A stretch of DNA of 64,000 bases. It comes from Adiantum capillus-veneris. Lineage: Eukaryota; Streptophyta; Polypodiopsida; Polypodiales; Pteridaceae. The notes under the pieces are model-generated. The model saw only the letters and a list, made by a program, of their open reading frames with translations, ran no database searches and was not told the origin of the DNA. Made by a program: the position numbers and the translations under genes. Every line of letters begins with the position of its first letter. The stretch's first letter is position 1. This document shows positions 27,343 through 36,924 of this stretch, piece after piece. The stretch spans positions 4,899,001 through 4,963,000 of the forward strand of contig CM043967.1 of assembly GCA_014529385.2 (NCBI GenBank), written 5' to 3'.

Positions 27343-28106
27343 AGAAATGAAATGTTATATTAACGTCTTCAAAAGGCCAAAATGACCTATGAGACCTGAA
27401 AGTTACAAAGTGGTGGATCTGATACAAAGTCAGAGTAACAAAATAACCTAACAACAGTACAAAACAAAGATATATACTATGGGGTCCTAAGTTGGTCGAT
27501 GTGAGTCGGGCAAAAAACTAAGCAGAATAATCGGCGGCTTGTTGGGATAGCTGAATCACAAGAGATCTAGCATCGGTCGTTGGCGAATCTCATCAATTTC
27601 CTCCATGGTTAGTAGTCAGACCAGGCGTCGTGTATGCCTGGCCAGCGTGCTCCGAATTTTCTGTCGTAGCCTTCGTCGATGCTGTGTAGTTCTTTGCAGT
27701 CGCGAGCGCCTGGTTTTTCCCAGTTCAATTGCTCGGTCAATCAGTGTGCCTCTGGTGTGAGACGGGGGGGAGCTCTGCTGTGGGAGTGGCTCTTGCGGCT
27801 GTCCCGTGTCTGCTCTGAAGAAGTCTGTGATCCGTCTTTGAGACTGGCTAGCCTCGCCATTCATCAAGCTATCTCTGTGTCTGCGCAGCTCGAGCAAGAA
27901 CAAACCCAGGCATCTCTGATCTTCGTCTCCCATGACTCTTGAGAGTGGTCCAAAACCCTCTCTGAACAAGCAATGGAAGCGGCCTCGTATCTCGTAGTAG
28001 ACGGGGCAGCAGCATGTATAGTGTAGCTCTGTCTCAGGTTCCATGTTACACAAGGGGCATGTCCTGTCCTCTGTTGGTACTCCGCTGTATCTCCCAAGTT
28101 CAATTT
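27343..28106 (-). mobile_element. LINE-A 3' end, sense part of a 5'-inverted insertion
   Basis: Minus-strand 3' UTR and C-terminal coding region (frame 28100-27616: ELGRYSGVPTEDRTCPLC, ELHYTCCCPVYYEIRGRF, SHTRGTLIDRAIELG). At about 28106 it switches to plus-strand LINE-A sequence from farther upstream in the LINE. Confidence 0.75.
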
Positions 28107-28390
28107 CAGGAGCCCCGGACGAAGCTCTGGCTCTTTGACACCTTGGTGGCTTTAGCATTGCTCTATGGAACCGAGATATGGGGACCTTCATTGGATCACC
28201 ACGGGAGGCCGGGTCGCTCAGACGGATGGGGGAACATGGAGAAACCTCTCGTCTCTATGATCTCGCGGCTCATTAGAGCCAAGGCATCAGTACCACGGGC
28301 CATTATCCGAGCAGAGCCAGCGGCCCCCCCACTTGTGGTGGAGGCGCTCACCAGATCAGTCTCCTTCATAAACCGCACATGGGCACTTCC

Positions 28391-28391
<1 letters not shown>
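28107..28391 (+). mobile_element. LINE-A RT/C-terminal junction region, inverted part
   Basis: The plus-strand reading (KLWLFDTLVALALLYGTEIW, SMISRLIRAKASVPRAIIR, SVSFINRTWALPR) is LINE-A sequence that lies upstream of the 27343-28106 part, in opposite orientation. It ends at the PR(D)RYAR codons, where a GA array replaces the rest. Confidence 0.75.

Positions 28392-28450
<59 letters not shown>
28392..28450. repeat. (GA)n microsatellite upstream of a NOV-like exon
   Basis: About 59 bp of GA repeat, only 60 bp upstream of the exon start at 28511. It starts exactly where LINE-A copies read cctagagacagatat. Confidence 0.97.
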
Positions 28451-28455
<5 letters not shown>

Positions 28456-28510
28456 CTGTTTGCCTTTTGCTTTATGAAATGTTGCTTTCCTTTTCTTTTC
28501 TTTTTTGAAG

Positions 28511-31002
28511 GTGGTTCAGCATGAGGCCATTCCATACGGTGCGCAGAGAAGTAACTATCTGATGGAACTTTTCAATTGGGCAGTGCCGTACGTACAGCGC
28601 TATCTACAGAAACTGCATCCAAATGTTTATGAGAGATTGCAAAAGGCCGGGGTCAATGATACATTGAGTAAATTTACTTGTTTGGTTTGCAATCAGCTTT
28701 TTTTCTGCTACAAACTACCTGGCGAGCTCTGCATTGCCAGTGACAGGGTCGAATGCAACTACCTGCTTGAGGTACGCCCCCCTTTTTTTATTTTCCTTCT
28801 TGCTATTGCAAAATCTGCAGTTTTTTCCCCATGTCAAGCTGCCCCTCCGCAGTGTAGACTCTGACATTATCTTTTTGCAAGAAGTGGCCAAGGGTCTTAG
28901 TAAGAAGAGCACACGCGTGTGCTCTCTCGCCCTTGTATTCACGTGATGCTAAATAAACAAACATAGGGTAGTGACAGTTTGAGGTCTTCAATTCTCTGTT
29001 AGGAGCAGTACACCTTTGTGTACTTTTTTGTTTGTTAAGTTTACGTCATGTTGAGTTGCAGTTAGCACAGTTTTTTGGTGAGAATTTAGTCGATCATTCC
29101 ATGGTTTGCATTGTCCACCCCCTCCAATCATGATAAAATCTCAGCCGCCAAATGTATGCCCTTTCAATAGTGTTAGTTTAACCAGCATATCAATGAGCCA
29201 TATGATCAGTGCCCTGTATCCTTACCCCAATCCATCCCTTATCACACACACCCCTCTCCATGACATTTTACCGTTGCAACACCTATCTGCCATTCGGAAG
29301 GGGTTACTTGTGGAGAAATTTGGTCAGAATTGTGGGTAGCATAACACAACAAGGCGTCTGTGCCATGTAGATTTGTGGGAGCAGGAATAAGCCTTGCCCC
29401 AATGGTCTCTGAGGCATTTTTTAAAATTGATATTTGCGGTGCATAGGTTGTCGACATAGTTATACAAGGTTATCCTTGTTCTGATGGTATTCAGATATGA
29501 GTGTCGTTGTGTTTACATTGACCACCTTTTTTGTGGTACTCTCTAGAGGCCCTTTGCTGACAATGCATATCTGTGTGCAAGAAGGATAGCAGACTACTAG
29601 ACTAGATATGGAGCGAAGGAGTTGGCAGAGACAAAGAAGAGTTTTGATACGGATTATCTGTTGCTTATTGGTGAGGATGGTAGTGTTACACTGAAGAGTA
29701 GTTTTGATCCCAGTCGGAGAAGCTGGTTGTCCGAAGGCATAAGATTTGTGTGTTGACCAGTCTGTGCACTGAAGCCCTACCTTCCCCAGTATTTATAGGT
29801 TTACAGTGAAGGATACTCTTGATCTTAGTTTGAGAAGCTGTTGTCGAAGGGCATGAGATTTGTGTTGACCAGTCTGTGCGCTGAAATGTAACAGTTCGTT
29901 GGCTTTGTTTTTCGGTAGATTGCTTCTGTAAGATAATAGTTTGCAGTTTGTGAATGCTCATTGTGTTCTTTCGCAGGGTGATATATTCTATGCTGTTCAT
30001 TTCGATGATCTAAATGGCCTCTTCTTGGAGTTTTCCAAACTATTTTTTGACAAGGAGTCAAATGTCCAGCTTGCAAACTTCTTACATCTAATTACTTTGT
30101 CAGTCCAGTCTGGCTCAAAGGAAACAGAAATTGAAGCTTTACTTGCATCTCAAGGCATTGATTCCTCTCTAGAGAGTGATGCAAACTGGACATTCCGCTT
30201 TCCTGATTGTAAAATTTTACCAGTGTCTGCCGAGAAATTTACGGAACGGAATGTTGCAGATTTTGCACCTAAGAAAGCAAGGAAATTCTTTTCAGACACT
30301 TGGCCTCCACGGTCTTTGCAGCATGCAGTGAGAAATGTTAATCACAGGTCACACAGATTAGCTGCATGTCAGAAATCGCTTGATGCAATAATGAAGGAGA
30401 TTGACATTAAGAAGGGGCACAAACCTCAAAGAGGGACCACAGAAGGGGCCAATACCAAAACAGAAATTGCTGCAGATGAGAGTGAACATCTTTGTGGAGA
30501 TAGGGTTCCTAAAGATGGGACTTCAGCAGTTTTGTTACCTAGCTATGACCTTGGTGACCAAGTCATCTTCTCAGATCGGGAGCAGCTGGTAACAGGCCAA
30601 CCTAATGAGCAGCATCAAGAACTGACAGGCCGCTTAGGCGAGGCTGTAGTATTTAACCACTTACTAGAGAAGCACGGGCCAGAACTTGTGACCTGGATGA
30701 ATGCGGAGGAAGAAAGTGGCTTGCCATATGACATTGTCCTAAAGGGAGGTGATGGGCAGCAAAAACTGATGGAAGTGAAGACCACTTGGACAGAGGACAA
30801 GGATTGGTTCGAAATGTCTCCTCATGAGTGGGAGCTGGCATGTCGCCTTGGTGATCGCTTTGTTATTGTTCGTGTCTTTCTGGCTGGAGGATCGTCCTCT
30901 GCTCGCTTCCTTTGGTTGCCAGATCCTTCTCAGCTTTGCCAGCAGCGACTCATCAAGCTTGCCCTTGTTCTGCCACGCCACAACGCTGATCACAGCGTGT
31001 AG
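28511..31002 (+). CDS. NOV: NO VEIN-like protein, C-terminal exons (5' part not in window)
   Basis: Two coding exons are supported. Exon 28511-28771 (87 codons) follows a pyrimidine-rich acceptor (cttttttgaag) and reads VVQHEAIPYGAQRSNYLM, AVPYVQRYLQKLHPNVYERL, up to a GT donor at 28772. Exon 29977-31002 follows ttcgcag and ends in TAG: GDIFYAVHFDDLNGLF, VQLANFLHLITL, then a variable linker, then the C-terminal NOV_C (DUF3883) domain: LTGRLGEAVVFNHLLEKHGP, SGLPYDIVLKGG, LMEVKTTW, MSPHEWELACRLGDRFVIVR. The YDI and EVK residues resemble a PD-(D/E)xK nuclease fold core, which is an inference. In Arabidopsis NO VEIN is a very large nuclear protein needed for vascular patterning and auxin-related cell fate. 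Both splice joins keep the frame. No upstream NOV exon is visible in 1-28500, which is LINE, Ty3 and hAT sequence, so either a very long intron or a 5'-truncated gene copy is present. Confidence 0.8.
28772..29976 (+). other. Intron of the NOV-like gene
   Basis: 1205 bp, GTACGC...TTCGCAG, phase 0. It holds no recognised element. A local near-duplication occurs at about 29695-29765 and 29805-29885 (both read gtttgatcccag/ttgatcttag...agaagctg...gttgaccagtctgtgc). Confidence 0.75.
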
Positions 31003-31152
31003 TTGGCTCCAATGTATGTAACCATTACCCTCACATACAACACCTTACCATCCAAAAAAGAAAGAACATTCAGAGCAAATGTATGCATCATGCAGCCCAT
31101 GTGAAGGTGATTGGCAAACGGTTGACCTCATTCATGAGAAAGCATTATCCCG

Positions 31153-31362
31153 TCAATGCTCGGTCATGCATGTAGGTAGCATGTAGGCTTTGTTAAAGCT
31201 GGAAAGCCATTGCCCATTGCGCCAACAAACCACAGCAATATCACCTAGCAAGAATGCTGCCATGCCACCATTCTGAGCCCATGCCTGATCAGAAGAATCT
31301 GTATTAAGAGATACTTGATGATGGTCATAATGTGGAAAAGCATCAAGCTCTATCGTTGCCAT
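31153..31362 (-). pseudogene. Possible RNase H-like fragment
   Basis: A 69-residue minus-strand frame with VSLNTDSSDQAWAQNGGMAA. It faintly resembles the start of the RNase H domains found in plant non-LTR elements (LNTDGA...GGxG). There is no supporting neighbour domain, so this is weak. Confidence 0.25.
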
Positions 31363-32480
31363 TACCGAAAGGTTTGATGATCAAAAAGCATCTGTGTAAA
31401 AATAGTGGTCATGAAACATACATTGAATAGGTTTGTATGAAGCAAAGAGCAATGGTTAGTCAAGTCTCTCCCCCTCCAAAAATCCTCAAAAGAGAAGGTA
31501 GACAATGGGGAACATTAACATTTTGAGCATTTAACATATTTGAAATAGTCAAGAATTTTCCGTGTCATTTTTCCATCTCTCCTTGAAGTTTAAATTGCAA
31601 ACCTACAATTGGCAGGCTCTCTCTCTCTCTCTCTCTGTGAGCTACTTCCTCCCCAGCCATCGCCATCATTCTCTGCTGCACTCACACTGCCCTTTTCCCC
31701 GGTGCCCACGCTCAGCCATGCAATTCATATTTCGTACGTTGTCTTGAACCTTTCTTTATTAAAAAAAAAACTAAGCGGAGGGCTTGCCTGGCCTAAAGCA
31801 GGGGGTGTGCTTGCAAGAGAGGGAAGTACTTCTCTACATCTATGCTCTTGGGAAAATTTTAGGAATGTATGCATAGTGTGGTGGTTCAGAGAAGGTGTAG
31901 GGAACTTGTTCTTCTCACCATGGTCTTCAGCTTTCTCTTTGCCTTTTTTTGCTTTCCATTCTCTGCAGTCTCGTGCAGTGACCATTCACTGAAATAACGG
32001 GCGACCACATGGTAACCGGCGGAGGCCGTGAGCTATAGTGGGAGCCCTCGTTTTTTAGGGAATGGTCATTGCACGACCATTCCCGGCCATCATTGGTCGT
32101 GGGGAGTGGGGCCTGATTGCTCTATCTCAGTTGCACACGCAATTCCTCATGTTGAGTTGGCGCTCCATCATTGTAGGCGACAATACCCATTTTGCATGTA
32201 GATGTGTCACATGCTTGATGAAATTCTCACTGTTGATGTGTTCATTGGTTGATCCAAGCAAGCCTCGGATTCGATTGCTGAGGTGGGGTGCATCGAAGAG
32301 CTGGTCATTTTGCTTCTTCATGTTTAAGAGTTTCCCTTTATTTAATGTGATAAATCACACTATACTTACTCGGCAATTTCTCTGAGCCACACTATGCGTA
32401 CACTTTTCCTCTTGCAAAACATCCTTTGTTCCATAAGGTCGTGGCTCATGGGGCTGGCGATCTCAACCATGCATTCACTA
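31363..32480. other. No gene recognised
   Basis: About 1.1 kb downstream of the NOV-like gene. It holds a short CT run (31618-31636) and open frames without recognisable motifs. Nothing here can be named. Confidence 0.5.
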
Positions 32481-33518
32481 CACCTTCTGCAACAGAATTC
32501 AACTTGCCTGGACGATCCATCCAAAATTGCAAAGAGGAAATGCAAGAAACTATTAACAAAAACAAAATCAACCACAACCTCCTAGGCACGAGAAAGACAC
32601 TCGAGGATCATATAACGGCCAATTGCGGGACTCAACATCACAAAGTACACTTGACAAGAACCTTCAGTAATGAAAGAGCTCAAGACCATAAAAAACAAGT
32701 ACAGGCCATCAAAGAAGGGGAGTGGATGTAATTGCAAAAACCAAGCGGAAAGTAGATGAGGCCGAGAAATGGATTGAGGCTGCCAAAAAAGGGCAAAGGC
32801 AAAGAATCAACTCTCACACCCACCACTTTTAACTTGAGGCGTATGTGTATCTAACATGTAAGGTTTACACGTCTCAAAGACCAAGATAATGTTGACGAAG
32901 GTATAGAATTCATGTTAATGATGGGGGTTTTGGAGCCGACGCATACAAGGCTTGGAGAGTGGGCAACAAGAAAAGTGAAAGCAAGGGGGTTAGTGCATCT
33001 AGACATCTATGAGAGATCAACGAGATTTGTGTGTGATGGCTAAGTGAAATGAATGTGAACTCAATGAAATTCTAGTGCATCAAGATGTCTATGAGGATGA
33101 GATGGTTGGATATTTTTGTGAGTGCATTAAGAGTCACGGAAGGATGAGATGGTTGCACGGTGATCTATGTGCATCAAGAGTACCGGACGGAATGAGATGG
33201 CTAGATTAAATGATTGAAACGCAGTGTTTAGTGTGAACTAAGTGTTTGATTTTGTGAATTGCATGCTATGTGTATTGTCTGTTGGGGAAGCGAAGGACTT
33301 TTTGAAGTAAAGACCCACTCTTAACGAGATTGGTAATTTTCTTGGAGATGACCTCACACTCTGAGGTAATGTTGGGTTTTTATGGAGATGGGAGGGTGGT
33401 GATAATGGAGCGACGCTCCATGTGGCCTATGGAACCACATTGAGGATAGCTTTACTGGGAGAGACTTGTCTGATGGGAGACAGCATGTAAGACAGGAAGT
33501 AGATCTAAGTACAAAATT

Positions 33519-33519
<1 letters not shown>

Positions 33520-33551
<32 letters not shown>
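33520..33551. repeat. (G)32 homopolymer
   Basis: An uninterrupted run of about 32 G inside the plus-strand LINE-A copy, upstream of its endonuclease region. Length may be affected by assembly. Confidence 0.9.
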
Positions 33552-33553
<2 letters not shown>

Positions 33554-35807
33554 GGTGGTTGTTTCAGCAGTTCTGTTCACAGAGGAGCTACGAAGACTCT
33601 TACATCTTGTTCGAAGGGTGAAATTGAGGCAGAGCCGGGCATGCTATTTTATTTCTAACAGTTCACTCTATGCGACGTCTAGATGGTAGCTCCCTTTCTC
33701 TGTTTTACACGATGGCATATCAGGGAAGGGGATATCATCCCCTTGGGGGACTTTAATGCAAGGATGGACCACTCCCAAATAGTATTCTATGACATTGCAA
33801 GTGAAATGTTGAGAGTGTTAGATGTCGGCGATATGGGACTGGTCAGATCTTTCCAAGATGAGGAACATGCAAAATATGGGAGACAATAGACAGATATGGG
33901 GATTGCACATGGAATGGGCATACTTAATGGCCTACACAAATTCCAATCAGTGGATGTCTTCACTTGATTTTCACATAGACATAGGGCTAGCACACTTGAC
34001 TATGTCATGACTCAGTCCAACTTTATATCTTTTATTTGGGACTTTATAGTCAGCCCTAGGCTTGTTGGTATAGCATTGGACCATTCACTCCTCACACTTA
34101 CTATCTCTTTTCTGTTCAATATAGCTCATGTGGCACGAGTATCGACATCTACTTGCTACACCTTCACTCCGGAGACTAATGGTTTTTTCACATATGGGAT
34201 TTACAGACGATTGTGCATAGAGGAGCCGAGACGGCCACTAGAGGAGCTCACCTAGTTATTGATAGAGACATTACACGATGCAGCAACAAAGGCATACCCA
34301 CACACTCAGCCAGAGCATAGATGACGGTCTTGGGGCATGCCCCAAAACAATTGGTATGATGAGGAGTGTAGAGAGACGAGAGTGAGACTTCAGAGGGAGG
34401 TACTTTTGGGGTTCACTACTTACAGACGGTCATGGACTATATAGTGATGCTAAGTGCGATGGAAGAAGAGGGTCTACCTTGCCCACCTAGAGCGGGACCT
34501 AAACCAACTATTTCTAAGTCAGGCATGGAGACTTTTTCATGAGAACTCCCGACCCCCAACCTCCACTAAGACTTGGGGTGAGTATGGAGCATCTCTCTAT
34601 ACAGTCTCGGGACACCCATCATATGATCATGATGGATTGGTGGCAGAGCCCTTAAGACATGCTAGAGATATGGTTGCAGATTTTTTAGGAATGATGTTCA
34701 ATCGAGCCATGTGTGAGGATCTCCCTGATACTTGGAGTAGGTCCACTATTGTGCCTATCTTTAAGGTAGGAGATTCTATTGAACTTGGGAACTATCGCAC
34801 AATCATGATTGGACAAACAATGGCTAGGTTGTATGCATCCATTCTTGAGCACTAGTTGAGTAGATGGGCAAAGAAAGAGGGCATACGAGCGCCAAGACAA
34901 GCGGGTTTTAGGAGGGGGTTTTATACTCCGGACCATGTATTTGACACTTAGAGCTATTCTTGAGGGAAAATCACGTGGGAGAAGATTTATTGTAGCTTTG
35001 TGGATTTTTGCAAAGCTACAGTCCCAAAGCCAGATTGATGCACAAACTACAGAAGATGAGGGTGCATCCCATAGAGCTGATTTGGGGGGTCATGGCTCTA
35101 TACAAGTTAGTAGCAGGGCAGGTCTACACTCTCAAGGGGACATTTAGGTCGATTCGCTCCACAATTGGATTGAAACAAAGTTTCTCACTCTCCCCTACTC
35201 TTTTTGGTATATGTGTGGATAAGGTTTCAGATTACATTGAGGAGGGTGATAAGAGGAGCATAGTTGGCAGGGGCACGGATTCCATTGTTGCTATATGATG
35301 ATAATATTGTGTTGATTTCCAACTCCCCAAAGGGAATGCAGTGTCACTTGGATGCCCTGCACATTTGGCTTTGGATAATGGCCTGCCTGTGAACCTTGGC
35401 AAGACCAAGATCATGATGTTTAACACCACACCACACTATGTCAAGAGGTCAACACCCACCCTTACCTAGGGTCAGGAGATGATGGAGTATATATATATGC
35501 ATACACTTATCTTGGGGTGGTATTTAGTGGCCCAGTGTTTTCCTTGAGGTGAGAAGCAAAGTCTAGCAACTTTGGGGAGACTATATAGGATAAGTTCGTA
35601 GGTTCTGGTCCAAGAACCTCGAATGAAGCTTTGGCTTTTTGATAATTTGGTGACTCTATCTATGCTTTATGAGGTGCAGGTATGGGGGCCTTCTATATCC
35701 TGTAGCACTAAGGGATGGAGATGTATGGAAAGGTCGTTGGTTTCTGTGATACCTCAGATGACCAGAGCCAAAGCTTTAGTACCACATGAGATTATTCCCG
35801 AGCTAGT

Positions 35808-35809
<2 letters not shown>

Positions 35810-35888
<79 letters not shown>
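35810..35888. repeat. (C)79 homopolymer inside LINE-A
   Basis: About 79 consecutive C. The paralogous position at 28322-28328 has only seven C between the same flanks (ggcc..., then acttgtggtggaggc). It reads as a poly-proline block in the LINE frame but is a repeat expansion. Confidence 0.93.
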
Positions 35889-36436
35889 TTCCCCATTTGT
35901 GGTAGAGGCACGCACTTGATCAATCTCCTTTCTACATAGTATCTGGGACCTCCCCAGAGACAGATATGTCAGACTAGCCTTGTATTTCTCCCATCAACTA
36001 ACATTGCAGGGAAATACATCTTGCTAGTATGCACAAATGACATCCTAGTTTCAGTTACATGTATGAGTATGGAGTCCCCTCTTCCATAGATGCATCCTCC
36101 TTGTTTCTCACGCAAAGAGAGATCACTAGACTCATTAGACTCATTAGACAGGACTTGATTTAGTTAGACTAACAAGGATATAGCCAACACATGAGTTGGG
36201 CTCAAAGATGGCTTTCTACAAAGGTCATCTTCTCTAGCTTAGAGAGGATGGGTTTGTGATCAAACCTAAATACATGGACACTCATTTATCTCATGGGATA
36301 CGATATGCTATTGGTCAGCTACGTAGATCTTCACATCAACTCGAGATTGAAATTGTTAGATTCAGAGAAGTATCAACAGAGACTAGAACATGTCAGCTAT
36401 GTCATATGGAGCCACAGACAGAGCTGCATTATATAT

Positions 36437-36464
36437 TGAAGTCACGGAACGGAGCGTGGATCGA

Positions 36465-36562
<98 letters not shown>

Positions 36563-36732
36563 TACACAGAGAGCTTACACAGTACGCAGAGAAGTCGTTT
36601 GAAGGGTTATCTCCCAAAACCTTATTATCCACAAAAGTATAAGTGAGTATATACAAAGAGTTAGTGATAAGTGAGTTAGGCGGGCGGCGGGCCATATCCG
36701 TATAAGAGGCCACTTGGGCTTTAATCCCAACA
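36437..36732 (-). repeat. copia-1 3' LTR
   Basis: 296 bp, TGAAGTCACGG...AATCCCAACA on the plus strand. It holds a (CA)n tract (about 36467-36560). Apart from the tract, the last 170 bp nearly match the other LTR. Confidence 0.92.
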
Positions 36733-36743
36733 ACCTCCCACTT
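36733..36743 (-). promoter_or_regulatory. copia-1 polypurine tract
   Basis: The sense strand reads aagtgggaggt directly before the 3' LTR (TGTTGGG), the usual copia arrangement. The copia-2 remnant has a similar tract at 58622-58631. Confidence 0.8.
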
Positions 36744-36924
36744 AAAGTCCAATGTGTCACTTTAAGTAACTGTAAATCTATGAACATAAATGTACAAAGA
36801 TTTACACGGCTTCCATCTATCCAATGCCTAATAACTCACGACAATGCACAAAGCTTTCTCCTGGAAGTCCCTTTGTGAGTAGATCAGCAGGATTGTCCTT
36901 GGTGTGGATCTTCAACAGTTGTAT

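Larger units (their letters stand above)
32481..36436 (+). mobile_element. LINE-A plus-strand copy, 5' portion (split by copia-1)
   Basis: A diverged LINE-A in plus orientation. It has ORF1-like coiled-coil sequence (about 32500-33000: CKEEMQETINKNKINHNLLG, DNVDEGIEFMLMMGVLEPTH), a G32 run, endonuclease (33680-34260: IPLGDFNARMDHSQIV near 33740, ALDHSLLTLTISF near 34075), RT N-terminal blocks (34450-34855: STIVPIFKVGDSIELGNYRT), FSLSPTLFGICVDKVSDYIE (35190), a damaged catalytic block LYDDNIV instead of LYADDIV (35290), KLWLFDNLV (35626), a C79 run, and the C-terminal region up to TELHYI at 36436. It resumes at 42132 after the copia-1 insertion. Confidence 0.8.

Noticed and set aside
35623-35919. 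Poly-proline protein
   Set aside because: It is LINE-A reading through a C79 homopolymer; the paralogue has seven C at that site.
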